Positions 11,411 to 23,780 of a DNA stretch of 64,000 nucleotides are shown here, piece after piece (within the stretch, counting starts at the first letter, position 1; every line of letters begins with the position of its first letter). A model generated the notes under the pieces. The model saw only the letters and a program-made list of their open reading frames with translations. It ran no database searches and had not been told where the DNA came from. This DNA comes from Cephalotus follicularis (Eukaryota > Streptophyta > Magnoliopsida > Oxalidales > Cephalotaceae). The translations under genes were made by a program, and so were the position numbers. The stretch is taken from assembly GCA_001972305.1 (NCBI GenBank), contig BDDD01001669.1:62001-126000 (forward strand), given 5' to 3'.

Positions 11411-14400
11411 TGTAATACCCGAAATTTTTATAAATAATTGAGGAGTAAAAATTGGGTCCAAAAATGTAATATTGCCATTGTTGGACTGGAATCGGAAATG
11501 GGCCAGATTAATAAATGAATAATGGAAACTTTGGGCCTAATATATATATTGATACTGCCTTTGGGCTCTGAAATGCTTATTGTTATTGGGCCTTTTATTA
11601 TAAATGGAGAAAAAGAAAAATGATTTGAGTTAAAAGAAATAAAGGAAAAAGGAAGGCTTAGGCTGGATTTGGAGAAAAAGGAGAATTGGGCCAAATTATG
11701 ATATAATGGAGAAAGAGAAGTTGGGCCACTTCAACACCCCTTTAATCTCAGTCCGTTTTGTTAAGGAGAATAGTAGTAATGTGTAGTGGATTCTAGAGAA
11801 TTCCATGGGTGCTTATAAATAGAGAAGATGAGTGGATGACGGGGGCTGTTGCTACTTTTGGAGAGACATGGACAAGGAGAAGCTACTAGCAAAGGAACGA
11901 GAAATGGAAAAAGTGGAGCTGAGCAAAAGAAATGGTGCAACAACCTCGCCAGATTGAGGTAGGTTAATTACCTACTCGGTGCCTATGTTTTATAAATAGT
12001 ATACCTTGTCCCTCTTACATGCTAGAAATAATGCACTGAATAAATGGATAATTGAAAGGTTAGGAGGTGTTTAATAGTCCTCTGAAATTGATGGGTATTA
12101 GGATTGTGAATACTGTGTACTGATGGAAGGGGGTTATTGGATACTAAAGCATGTGACATTGTACTAGAGTGGTGCTTCCAATTGCGCCACGCTTACGTCC
12201 ATGTCATGGCCAAAACTCCCCATATACTGAGCTTGTTATTGTGGGCATTGTGAACCTGATACAATGCAGAGGAGGCATCAGTACTGCGAGTATGACACAG
12301 TGCCGAGGAAGCCTAGTGTCATGCACCTTTGCACGCGGCCGAGGTGCCATACACACCCAAGTCATGCGCAGAGGTTGGGCCAGTATGATGAGCCTCCATT
12401 GTCAATCGCCAACGACTCGTGCATGCAAGTGCTGAGCTCCAACTCTTTATGCATGCGTCCTCAACAGGCAAATTAGGTGCACAACCTCTGCCATCGTCAT
12501 GTATCTGGGTTGCCATTGCCTTGTGTCCGAGGAGGCAGCCATGGCATTCCTCCGACAGGTGTCCGAGGTGTGCCACGTATACGTCTGGTGGTACGCCGAG
12601 GTGCTGAGGAGCATGAAACGCACGCCAAGCGTTCCTCCACCAAGAGCGTTGTCCTCTGCATGCGTTTAAGCTTGCTACGACACCAGAGCTTCTCCTCTGC
12701 CATTACCATCATACATGTCGAGCTCTCCTCTACCTGTATGCGTCCCTAGCATGCAAAGTCGACATCCAGAGCTCTCCACTCCTATATGGCTCTTCTCTGC
12801 CAAGCCTTGTAACGCATGCTAAGCCATGATCCGCCTTGCAACCGAGCGCGCCGTCCTCTGCCATGAGCCGAGATGGCCAAACGCTGAGGATCCATCTAGG
12901 ACATGCACTGTGAAGTGCTAGGCCATCCTCTGCTACGCATCCTTCACCATGCGCTGAGATGGACTTGAGCAGAGGAATCAATGAGCCGAGATGCCCATTG
13001 TGCTGAGGTGTCGAGGAACCCATTGTGCCAAGGGTAGAGGACCCACGCACCGAGGATGCCATGATCCCCGAGCATGCGCCATGAGCCTCTGTACCCTCTG
13101 CCATAGCACCCGAACCCACCAGACGACCCTCGAGAACGCCATGCATGCTGAGGACGCGTCTCAACACTGAAGCACACGTCCGAGGACGCTCCAGGGTAGT
13201 GAAAGTGTGAGGAGCCAGCCATGGCTTCCTTTTCCATGTGCGCCAAGCACTGTGAAGTGTTGCGCTCTCCTCTGGCAGTGGCCGAGCACGCAACATAGGC
13301 GAATGCTCCACTGTCCATGCGTCCGTGATGCCATGCCGTGCTCTTCTCTGCCACGCCAAGGCACTGAGGACGTGAAGCGTGGAGCTCTCCTCGGTGATGG
13401 CGCGTAACACTGGATCATTGCCGAGCAAGCCACCCACGCCGAGGACTCACCATGTCCAACCGCTGCCATTACCATGAAATGCCTAAGGTGTCGAGGCGCC
13501 AATGCTGCCATGGTGTCGTTAGCATAAGCATGACACTCTCCTCTGTCCAGCGCCCAATGCATGCGAGCCTCCCCTGCCGTGCTTTCCGAGCAGGCCGTGC
13601 ATCTAAGCTTCTCACGGGTGCGCTTCATCCAGAGCCTGCAACAGTGTACCCGAGCTCACCTGATGCATGCACATAAACGTGTATTGCCCTGCATGGCTCA
13701 GTTTGTAAGAAAGGGAAGTGATGCTACAGTGGAGGGGCATTTTAATATGTGATAAGTGCAGTTTTATAAATGATAAGTGCAGAAAATAGTATATTAATAA
13801 ATGAGTAAAGGATAAGTAATGAATATAAATGAAAAGAAGGTGATAGTGTTATTAGTGAAAGGGATTGATAAATATAATGAATGTAGTGTAGTATAAAAGG
13901 CAGACTTTACAGTGAATGGAAATATAATGTTAGTATAATGTATGGTGCTACTAATGTAGTGTCAATGTTATTGTACTGTACTGTGCCTGATCACCAATCG
14001 AGATGAGCTGACTGATCACCAACTGAGATGAGCCGTCTGATCACCGATTGAGATGAGCCGGCAAGGCTATCTTTGAGATGAGCCTACGGGATCACCGAGA
14101 TAGCCCAATGGATCACCGACCGAGATGAGCCGTCGGATCACCAACTGAGATGAGCCGACTGACTACCGACCAAGATGAGCCACACTGACTGTTACCGTTA
14201 ATATTATTATTTTATAGTGTACTGAATGACTGATACTGATACTGTATAATGTTTATGTTCCTCTCCTCTACCTATAACGCCTAGAGCGCGTGTATTACTC
14301 TTCCTAACGGCCGAGGAACTCGAGGAACCGGTCTGCCTACAGTGTAATGATTATTCCTGTCCCGGCTCCTCTGCCTTAACGGCTGGAGTGCGTTATTGCT

Positions 14401-14961
14401 CCTCCTTCAGTAGGGGATGTCGAGGAAGGATTTATTATGACGGTTAATGACTGTTAAGGAATGATACAAGTACATCGTACCGTTATTGACTGCTAGTAGC
14501 GAATGAATGAAGTGTTATACTGTATTGTTATTTTTGCATCTCATTGCATTGCATACTGCCTGCTACATCTGCATCTTCATGCCTGAGTGGGTTGTAGTTC
14601 CTACACGACCAGTGGTCGCTGACCCATTGCATTTTAATGTAATGAGTCAGGTACAGGTGGAGTTTCGCAGCTAGCCGAGGATTGAAGCCCGGGTGAGTCT
14701 CCTCCACAGCCGATCGACGACCGACTTATTTATATTTTTGAATATTGTATTTCTTGACCTGCCGACTTGTGGCAGAGCTTTTATGAACGGTATTATATAA
14801 TATTGGGTAATATCCACACAAGTGATTATTTATTAGATTTATTCCGCATGCATTATTATATTGTTAAAAGTTTTTAATTATTCCGCTAAATTGTAAATGA
14901 ATGGTACTGTTCGTAGCGCGTCAAACCTTGGGGGTTGACCCTTGGGTTTTGGGGCGTTACA
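11411..14961. mobile_element. Solo-LTR-like insertion, 3.55 kb, inside the Copia element
   Basis: The ends read TGTAATACCCGAAA and GGGGCGTTACA, the short inverted TGTAA..CCC/GGG..TTACA ends common in plant Gypsy LTRs. The 5-bp target duplication CATTT is exact (11406-11410 and 14962-14966). No gag or pol lies inside. A GC-rich stretch (about 12180-13680) is dense in CCGAGG and CATGC words, followed by a tandem repeat. The simplest reading is a solo LTR left by recombination of a Gypsy element with very long LTRs; a non-coding LARD-type element is the alternative. Confidence 0.75.
13986..14190. repeat. About 25-bp tandem repeat within the solo LTR
   Basis: About seven imperfect copies of a unit like TGATCACCGACTGAGATGAG plus CCGTC run head to tail, with one longer and one shortened spacing in the middle. 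Tandem repeats of this kind are frequent in long plant Gypsy LTRs. Confidence 0.8.
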
Positions 14962-14966
14962 CATTT

Positions 14967-17170
14967 AAAGACCATCTACAACAAAAATGGTTGTAGAATC
15001 TTTAAAATTCTTAAAGAGAATTCAAGGAGATATTTGTGGACCATTTCGATATTTCATGATCTTAATAGATGTATCGACAAGATGGTCACATGTATGCTTT
15101 AACCCCTTTCTGTTATTGTTTTGTTTTACTCAATTTTAGCTTTATCCACTACCTTATACACCAAAGTTATGTCTTTTATAACGATTAGATGTTATATGCT
15201 CTGCTCTGCTCTTATCTTAGTATATTTATTTAGTTATAATTTAGTCCATGTGCTGGACAGATTTATTTCTTTTATTCAGGTTCAGTTGATAAGAAGTAAG
15301 GTAGTTATTGTCTAGTCCTAGTCTATAGGTCGAGTGTGGTGGTGTACAAAACCCTAAAATAACATTAACACAAGATAATGTGTTATTTCTAGAACCCACA
15401 TTTACTCTAAAAAGAGTACAAAGTCCTGAAGAGGCTGTGAGATTTCAAAATCAAGAAGTCTCGATCAATTATGCACATAATGAACAAATATGGAATTGAG
15501 ATGAGATTATAGTTAATGACAAGTTTGCTTATGTCGTTACATTGGATATTACAAATCCTGTTATGGATCTTGAACCACGAAGTGTTGAATAATATCAACA
15601 AAGAAATGATTGGCCAAAATGGAAAGATGCAATACAAGCAGAGTTGCAATCTTTGTCCAAACGAGAAGTATTTTGACCAATAATTCAAACACCGAATAGT
15701 GTAACCCCTGTTGGATTCAGATGGATATTTGTTCAAAAACAAAATGAGAAAAATGAAATTGTGAAATACAAAGCAAGGCTTGTAGCTCAAGGGTTCTCAC
15801 AAAGACCAGGTATTGATTACCAAGAAACATATTCTCCAGTTATAGATGAAATCGCTTTTCGATTCCTAATTAGTATGGTTGTTTCGAATGGACTTGAAAC
15901 TCCTCTTATGGACGTAGTAACAACATACTTATATGGATCACTTGATAGTGGCATATACATGAGAATTCCTGATGGATTTAAAATTCCTAAATCGAACAAA
16001 TCTCACAACATGTATTCAATTAAGCTACAACGTTCGTTGTATAGATTGAAACAATCTGGTCGAATGTGGTACAATCGACTAAGTGAATATTTAATCAAAG
16101 AATGGTATACAAATGATCAAATATGTCCATGTATTTTTATCAAAAAAATCTAAAGATATATTTGCTATTATTGCAGTATATGTGGATGACTTAAATCGTG
16201 TAGGTACTTCTGAAGAACTTACAAAGACTCCGGCCTATTTAAAGGGTGAGTTTGAAATGAAAGATCTTGGAAAAACAAAATTTTGTCTTGGTATACAGGT
16301 GGAGCACATGTCATCTAGAATATTCATCCATCAATCCACATACACTGAAAAAGGTTCTTAGTCGATTTAACATGGACAAAACTTATCCTCTAAGCACTCA
16401 AATGGTCGTTCGATCTCTTGATGTCAAGAAGGATCCATTTCGTCCTCAAGAAGAAGGAGAAGAAATTCTTGGACCTGAAGTCCCTTATCTTAGCGCAATT
16501 GGAGCATTATTGTATATTGCAAATTGCACAAGACCTGATATTGCATTTTCTGTTAATTTGCTAGCAAGATATAGCTCTATACCAACAAGAAGGTACTAGA
16601 ATGGGATTAAGCACATAATGCGCTATCTGCGTGAAAGCACTGATATGGGTCTATTTTATCCAAGGGGAACAAAATCAACATTGATTGGATATGCTGATGC
16701 GGGATACTTATCTGATCCACATAAAGCAAGATCACAAACCGGTTATGACTTTACCTTTTGTGGCACTGTTATATCATGACGATCAACAAAACAGACAATG
16801 ATAGTAACTTTTTTGAATCATTCAAAGATCCTTGTAATTTATGAAGCAAACCGAGAATGTATATGGTTGAGATCAATGATTCAACATATACAAGAATCGT
16901 GTGGACTATTCTCGATTAGAAATAATCCCACAGTAATATATGAAGATAATGTTGCTTGTATCACACAACTCAGAGGAGGATATATCAAGGGTGATCGAAC
17001 GAAACATATTTCACCAAAATTCTTCTACACCCATGAGCTTCAGAAAAATGGTGATATTGATGTACAACAAATCCGATCAAGTGACAATTTAGCGTATTTA
17101 TTTACGAAGGCATTACCAGGTACTACATTCAATAAGCTCAGACATGATATTGGGATGCGTCAGATTAAAG
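14967..17170 (+). pseudogene. Copia integrase, reverse transcriptase and RNase H region (fossil)
   Basis: An integrase core piece lies just after the solo LTR. The reverse transcriptase includes YKARLVAQGFSQRPGIDYQE, an AVYVDDL-like active-site region near 16180, and SLYRLKQSGRMWYNRL. RNase H follows (about 16670-17170, with TKHISPKFF). The order integrase before RT confirms Copia. A purine-rich stretch lies directly before the 3' LTR. The region is a broken relic. Confidence 0.85.
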
Positions 17171-17324
17171 ATCTTCATTAATACAGTACAAGAACTTGTG
17201 AAGTTTTTTTTCAGGGGCAGACTGTACTCTTTTTCCTTCGCAAAGGTTTTTATCCCAATGGGTTTTTCCTAACAAGGGTTTAACGAGACAATCATAGTAA
17301 TGTGAAATAGAAATTCAATGAGGG

Positions 17325-17546
17325 TATTGTAAAATTAGGTAATATTAATCAAAATTAGGCAAAATTTAGGTATGAATTACTATTCCAATAGCCATAATTA
17401 CTATTCAAACAACCCCTAAACTCTTATAAATAGGAATGCAATGTTAAGAAGAAAAAGAAATTCATAATAAGAAATCTCTTATACTCTCTTAATCTCTCTT
17501 TTTAGTATAATTTTCAATTATTAGTTAATCCTACAAGTTTATAACA
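17325..17546 (+). repeat. 3' LTR of the 8640-17546 Copia element
   Basis: It starts TATTGTAAAATTAGG directly after the purine-rich AATGAGGG and ends AGTTTATAACA. It aligns with 8640-8862 along its whole length with roughly 10 percent differences. Confidence 0.8.
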
Positions 17547-17551
17547 TCTAT

Positions 17552-18619
17552 AAGTATTTAAGATGGTCAAATCTTTCAGGCAATATGAAATTTATTATAA
17601 GATGTCTCACTTAATATTTTTCTTAGTGAGATATCAGATACCATATTAATACTTATTAATGTTTAACTCCAAAAAAATGCTTATAAAAAAAAAAAGAGTC
17701 TTCTAAATATTAAAGGTTAACAAACCTTTTATACTTAATAAATTTGAAATATAGATGGTCAATCTCAACAGCTATAGATAGCAAAAAATCTATAATGAAA
17801 TGAACCATTTAAGAAAAAAAAGGATGGCCACAATTGCCTGTTCCATCCCCATGTACCACTCTTATATAGTTACAAAACAATGTTGGATCGTAATCGGGAT
17901 TAAAAAGAATTGTCGTACTTTTGGGGAAATTAAATCAAATAAAAACAGGAAAAAAAAAGTATAAGAATCATGTCAAATTAGAATTAAAATCATTATCTCT
18001 AGTCAAATAAGGACATCCCATCAGTTGGATGCATCAATGGCTATAACAGTTTTAATAAGGATAAATTTGTGTTTCGCTGTCACTCTCACATCATTGTATA
18101 AAAAATACGAAAACAAAAACATGTGGTAGTACTGATCAAAAAGAGAGAGAAAAAAAAAAAGTGGTAGTATTGCAGTATTTGGTACAGTTCGTCGTATAGA
18201 AAGTAAAACTAGCTCCAAATGTAATTATTATGGTTTAAACTTACTTAATGTACGTAATCAGTCAAAGAAGGGTGCATCAATCCAATACAATCTTCATTAT
18301 CTTAGAAAGTTGGGGTACGATATATGCCTATCATGCAACATTTTCACTAACCAGTGAGAGTCAATTTCACCAAAAAAAAAAAAAAACAAATTTAAAATAA
18401 GAGGTGAGAAATAGACTAGCTCAAACTTCCACACCTACGACAGTTGAATGTTTTTCTTGCAAACATGCATATTCATGTACAGTACATTCAAGTATTGCTC
18501 TCTACACGTGTTTTTTTAAATAATATTGTAAGGGTTGGGTTCTTGAAATGATAATTATGAAGAATATTTTGATTGAAAATGTAATTTGACAATTAAAAAT
18601 AATAATTAATTAAAATTAT
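17552..18619. other. Intergenic AT-rich DNA
   Basis: No gene was recognised. A short hairpin (TCTCACTTAA ... TTAGTGAGA) lies near 17605-17635. The minus-strand open frame at 18021-18218 is low-complexity and matches no known family. Confidence 0.5.
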
Positions 18620-19501
18620 TGATACAGAAATCCTTCTCTCAACAGTATCCTACGTGGAGGACTTTAATTTGTTAAGAAAAACGCTAGCCAAGGATGCCTG
18701 GAGGAAGACTTCGATCTCTGATCCCTGCACAAGGTAACAAAATGGTGGAAAGTCCAGGAGGTTGATCTCTCGGGGACACTCCGACGCTCAAGTTAAACAA
18801 AGTGCAGATGAGATTAGGTTCTTTACAATGTAAAAATGGCTGACCTTTTGTTTGTGTTGAATTCTGGCATTTATAGGATTAGTTTGTAACCGATTGAGCG
18901 TGAAAAACGGAGGTGATAGCTATCCCCTAAGGAAATTTCGAGGATCTCAGGATTTTCCTTATCTCCACCTGAATTTTCTCTTTTTTCTCTTATCTCCACC
19001 TGAATTTTCTCTTCTTTCCCTTGCTGTTAGTTATCCTTATCTTATCTTCCTTAATTGGAAGATATGGATATCTTGCATTTAGGCTAACTCCATGGCCTCA
19101 TTCCGTAAATGAGGAGGAGATCTTCTTCCACAGATCTGCCGAGGAGACGAGCTGCAGTGATGCTAATGAGGCAGTCAGTCCCTGGCTTCAAGGTCTTCAA
19201 CATCCATGGACTTGCACTTAAAATGAATGGCCTTTTATTATGTGGCCGAGGAGATCCTCGGCGCTGGTGCTTCAGAAAGCGTCCTCGGCCCTGACGTCGA
19301 GGAGAGAGATCTTTGTACTAGAACCATTGGAGGGGTCCTCGGCACTTATGTCTAGGAGGAATTCTCTTTATATTACTGTTTTCTTGGCTAACAGACTTCC
19401 TCTGCTTACAGTTCATCAACCATTGAGTCACTTGGACACCTGGCAGTGCTTAGAAGAGAACACGTGTTGCTTTAGATTTAACTTAATTTTTCCCCATATC
19501 A
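18620..19501 (-). repeat. 3' LTR of the Tat-lineage element
   Basis: Direct repeat of 29292-30001, starting TGATACAGAAATCC and ending CCCCATATCA. On the minus strand a purine-rich tract (about 19502-19530) lies next to it, as expected for a polypurine tract beside the 3' LTR. Confidence 0.85.
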
Positions 19502-19900
19502 TATGCCCCCTGGTCCTTCTTCTCTGACCGTGGTCAGAGGAGGAGCAGAGTTGAGAGCCGTGGCCCAGGCAAAACTCCTCTGCTAAGCTTGGGGCTTAAT
19601 TTCCTGTTTGTGAGTAACCCGAGAACAAAGGTGTTACTTTGGTCTATCCTTTGCACAAAATTGATTATGCCTTGGCAGAGGATCGAAGCCTGCCTCCTTG
19701 TCTTCTCCTGTCCTATCTAATGGACCTCGTGCCATGAACCCACATGATTGCATATGAGTAACGTTTTGAACACACCTCTCAGCTGGCACAAGCAGAGCGT
19801 TTCCCGCCTCTGCCTCTTCGTTTCCCGCGCTTGGTATGTCGGTTGGTTTCTCAACCGTTGGATCTTTGCTAGATAGAGGGCCAGGATCCAAGCCATGGCC

Positions 19901-19908
19901 TATAAAAG
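19901..19908 (+). promoter_or_regulatory. TATA box of the antisense gene in the Tat element
   Basis: TATAAAAG lies in a GC-richer context, 224 bases upstream of the ATG at 20125 and outside the LTR. A transcript starting about 30 bases downstream would have a short CT-rich leader ending at the ATG. This is inferred from sequence only. Confidence 0.55.
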
Positions 19909-20124
19909 GAGCCCTACCTCACTAAGCCACTCTTTTACGCCTTCTGATTTCTTGCCAACACCTGAGAATTTTTGAGATTTCCAGTTTCTCCTGTCTTCAA
20001 TCTTCAATCTTCCAGCCACCTTTCGTTCGAGTTTCTGGGTAAGTTGGTTGCCCTTTTTCTGTTCTAAGTTAGATCTGGGTCTCTTCTCGCTTCTTTTCTC
20101 TTCTTCTTTTTTAATTTGACCTAG

Positions 20125-22433
20125 ATGGCCATAACCAAACGTACTGCTAGGGTTTCTCCTCCCTTAGAGGTTGAACCCCTGGCCATGGTGGTTCCCCCTG
20201 TTGAGAGTCCCCTTTCGTCTGAGGGTAGCCTGGGGGCTGCAGTGGGTGAACCAACCCTTCCTGTCACTGAGGCTGACACCTCTGCCCTCGATTGCTTTGG
20301 TGTCAGTGCTCTTTCTCGCCAGAAGGTGGTTGAACTATCTACCAAGTTCAATTTCCCTTCTGGATTGAAATTCTGTCTGCCCAAGGATCCTCGTATGGTC
20401 ACAGAGAGTAGAGAGGGCCTCTTCATTGTCTTCGAGGGGGCTCTCTCTCATGCTCTGAGGATCCTTGTACCTTCTTTTTCCTTGTCAGTTTTGGAGACGT
20501 TTAACGTTCACCCTTATCTTCTCCAACCCCAATACTGGAGCTTCATAATAGGTTTCCTTGTTAGGTGTCAGGAGTCCGAGGTGACCGCCACAGTGAGATT
20601 GTTCAAACAGTTCCATGTCATCTCGTCCTCGCCAGGGAAACGTGGCTACTTTTTTAAGTCACGTCCTGGCATAAAAAAGCTTCTTACTAAACCTACCCAG
20701 TCCATTAAAAATTGGAGGACGAGGTACTTCCTCATTAAGTATTTTGAAGGGTTCACCCCCCCTGTCTGGTGTGACTCCTTGGAGACTACACGTCTCAACA
20801 GGAGGCCCATACTGTCAACGACCGAGAACCTGGACTTCGATAAACTCATTCACCTGGAGCCCGAGGAGGTGAACTCGGTCATGATGGAGGAGCGCCTGCT
20901 CCGAGTTGGGCTAAGTGTAGTCCCCAGCCAAGGAGCACACTCGGCCAAGGTCGAGGAGGCCTCAGGGGGTGCGGGATCCCCAAACCAATCCATGCCCCAA
21001 GAGATGAGGGAAAACTGTATAAAGCTTTCATCTCCTCCGTCTTCGTACTTCCATTGTCTTGTAATTCAATTCGAAGTTACGTACATTCTTGACCTCTGTT
21101 TATGCAGCAGTGTCTTCTCGGCGAGGATTTGATGCCCTATTTAGTGCCACCAAGGTCACCAAGCCTTCCTCTGTCATGGCACACAAACAAAAGGCTGTCG
21201 AGGAAGCAGCTAAACAAAAGGAGAGGGTTGCTGCTGAGGGGGCCAAACAGAGGGCTAAAGTCGCCGCTGCTGGGGCCAAGAAGATGAAGAAGGCTGCGGC
21301 CAAAGATAAAGGGACCAAACGTCCTGCCAGTGGACGTAACTCTGGCGGTCCTCCTCGTCCCCCAAGCAAAAAGGGGAGACTCATCACCGAGACCGAGATG
21401 GATTCCATCCTCGGCCGGACCTCAGATGTGCCTATCATCCTGCCTCCTCCTCGGGACGTGGAGAGGATGATCGAAGAGCTAGAGGGAGTTGGGAAGGGCT
21501 CCTCTAGCCTGGACACGCAGGGGGTACCATTCGCCCTCAGCTCTCTCTGCCTCTTTCTGGACGAGCTGAAGGAAACGGAGGATTGGTCCAACAAGGACTT
21601 AATCCATAATTCACTGCGAAGCCAATTTGAGGTAAAGGGAGATCCTCTGACTGTGTGCTTTATACTTGCGTTATCTGTTCTAACTTCGATCTTCTTTGCA
21701 GGCTTTAAATAACCACCACCTCTTGGTCGAGAACTTCTCGATCATCTTGGAGAGGTGTGACAAGCTGAGGTTGGAGGTGATGGAGGAGAGAGAGACTTCT
21801 CGGATTGCCAAGGCTCAACTTGAGGAGGTCCTCAAGGCTCAAGAGTCTACTGTGGAAGAAAAGAACAGAGCTGTTCTGGAGAAGGATCAATTGCAAAAGG
21901 ACCTCTCCAAAGCTCGCTACCTGTTCCAAGCTCTGCAGAAAAAGCATGAGGAGACTATGAAGAAACAGGAGGAGGAGAAGGCCAAGGCTGTGGAGGATGC
22001 CCTTGCAGAGTTCAGGTCCTCTGACGAGTTCCACACCTTGATGGAAGCCTTCATGGAGGACTTCAAAGCTTAAGAGGCCTTTGAGGATGAGATCTTCAAG
22101 GAATCTGCCGAGTACTACCGTTGGGGATTCTATACTTGCAAAAATTGGGTGAAGACTCTGCATCCTGAGGTTCCTTTAGGCGAGGTCGCCTACTGCTCAG
22201 CTGCGAAGGCCTTCGATTACTATCCTGATGGATATGAAGCCGAGGAGCTGAAGGCCGAGGAAGCCTTGGTAAGTAGTGCTGGCCAAGGAGTTAGGGAAGA
22301 GGAACTGGGAGTTCTGCCTGCCTCCGATGATCCTCCCTTGGACCTCGTGACTCCTCAGCCTCCTCAAACTGGGCCTTTTGTTCCTCCTCCACCTGAAGAC
22401 GCAACTTCTCCTGATCCTCCTTCCTTAGCTTAG
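20125..22433 (+). CDS. Antisense gene of the Tat element (putative gypsy-type transposon domain)
   Basis: This gene runs opposite to gag-pol, between pol and the 3' LTR. Its first 300 residues contain LPKDPRMVTESREGLFIVFE and KNWRTRYFLIKYFEGF, resembling the plant 'putative gypsy type transposon' domain (PF04195). A Lys/Ala-rich segment (about 21180-21320) and a long Glu/Lys-rich coiled coil (about 21750-22060) follow, then a Pro-rich acidic tail (about 22330-22430). Two introns are plausible: about 21018-21107, ending TTTATGCAG, and 21632-21701, GTAAAG to TTTGCAG. Antisense ORFs, often spliced, are known in Tat elements such as Grande and Retand; their role is unknown. Given its position it is a retroelement gene, not a host gene. 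Whether it is still fully functional cannot be told from sequence. Confidence 0.7.
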
Positions 22434-23780
22434 TTTTAGTAAGCTAGCCTTTTCTTTTCTTCTTTGTAATCATTTTTTCTTCTTGTACTTGTAATTTTCA
22501 ATATATGAATGAATAGAGCTTTTTGTATCCTCTGTTTCTGCCTTTAAATTTCTCGTATGTTGTGGTTAATCTCTGCATGTATATACTTATTAGCAATTCC
22601 CTTGGGAATTTTGTCTTCATGGTGACCTCTGACTTCCTGTAGAAGCAGACCATATTCCAAAAAGACTTAAAAGTAACTTAACACAAGTATTAATAAAAAG
22701 CCTTTGTATTCTTAGACTTTATCTTCTGCTGGTCCCTTGCATTGCGTGCTCGGACTTGGTGAGTATACGTGCACTAATAATTTCCTTAGAAATTTTATCT
22801 TAAGCCAAACCATCAATGCTTCATGGTTGAAAACGCTTAAGCTTGACAGTCCTCGTAGGACCCTTCACTTTGAGAGTACTTAAGCAACTGTAACTCAGTC
22901 TTCAAAAAATTTTATTATTCTCATAGGTTGAGCTCTTGGTCTGCTCGGACAAGTTCTTATGGGTTTGCCGAGGAGAGTACGTCTGACCTATTAGGTTTTA
23001 GGACAGGTCGGCTGAGCTTTCAGTCCACTTAGGGACACTTGTATTAAAGTGCTCAGTCCAACGAGCTTGATCGTTGCGAGTTCCCATGGGTTCGCCTTTC
23101 AAGTCACGACTTTAGGTCTGGTTAGACAAGTTCTCATGGTGTTGTCGACCAGTGTTTGCTCCCTTAGGATTCCTGGTGCTTCCGTGGAAGTCTTTTATGC
23201 GTGCTCCTCAGAAGGAGTCTCTGCTGATGAATATAGGTGCTCCTCGGAAGGAGTCTTTGGTATGATCCTCGGAAGGAGGCTTTAGTAGGTGCATCCTTGG
23301 ATGCTGACTGTTTCTCTGGTCTGTCTGAAACCTCGGCTTGTGTTGATTTTCTTTTTGAGAATTAGCCTCCGTAAGGCTTAGGAATCTTCAGCTCCCTAGG
23401 TGCCCCCTTGAGGGCATGGTCCGAGATGATTAATTTAAGACAGAGGGAGTTGATCGGTGGCTGTTCAAAGGTTTGAGGACATGAACATTGGACCTCCGGT
23501 CCCTTGCCAACTTGGAACTATAATGTTGAACACAAATCTTGAACAAATCTTGAGAAAAAATCCAAACTTCATTGAAAATATCTTACAATTATTGATAATA
23601 CTTCCTCATATGCTCGGCATTCCAAGCTCTGGCAATCTCCCTACCCCCCAAAGTTTCAAGTTTGAATGTTCCTGGGTGGAGGACCCTTTTGATCTTGTAT
23701 GGCCCTTCCCAGGCAGGGGCTAGTTTTCCTCTGGTACCAGTAGGATCTGCAACGGCTGAGTTGCGTAGGACTAGATCTCC
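22434..23780. other. Non-coding spacer between antisense gene and pol
   Basis: AATATATGAATGAATAG near 22500 may serve the antisense transcript as a polyadenylation region. The rest is non-coding, with many CCTCGG and GCCGAGG words and a short tandem repeat, as in the equivalent spacer of other Tat elements. Confidence 0.5.
23190..23290. repeat. Short tandem repeat in the Tat spacer
   Basis: Three imperfect copies of CCTCGGAAGGAGTCT-like sequence (first copy TCCTCAGAAGGAG) are spaced about 30-35 bases apart. Some Tat elements, notably Retand, have amplified tandem repeats in this region. Confidence 0.6.

Larger units (their letters stand above)
8640..17546 (+). mobile_element. Old Ty1/Copia LTR retrotransposon, broken, with nested insertions
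   Basis: Two similar LTRs (8640-8862 and 17325-17546) flank a gag-pol region on the plus strand and are bordered by the 5-bp target duplication TCTAT (8635-8639 and 17547-17551). Gag, integrase, reverse transcriptase and RNase H are all recognisable in Copia order. The LTRs differ at roughly one base in ten, so the insertion is fairly old. The element is broken in many places (about ten or more) and holds a 3.55-kb solo-LTR-like insertion and a SINE-like insertion. It is a fossil. Confidence 0.85.

Noticed and set aside
12169-13752. Many overlapping open frames on both strands, up to 235 codons
   Set aside because: They lie in the GC-rich core of the solo-LTR-like insertion, overlap in all frames, are rich in Cys/His/Arg/Ala from repeated words, and show no domain. 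GC-rich DNA simply lacks stops.
13986-14190. CRISPR-like regular repeats
   Set aside because: The 25-bp units are contiguous tandem repeats with no unique spacers, inside a plant LTR.
15121-15315. 64-codon hydrophobic open frame
   Set aside because: It lies within the decayed Copia integrase region and is AT-rich with no family resemblance.
21100-21594. 164-codon minus-strand open frame
   Set aside because: It is the reverse shadow of the Lys/Ala-rich part of the plus-strand antisense gene and has no domain of its own.
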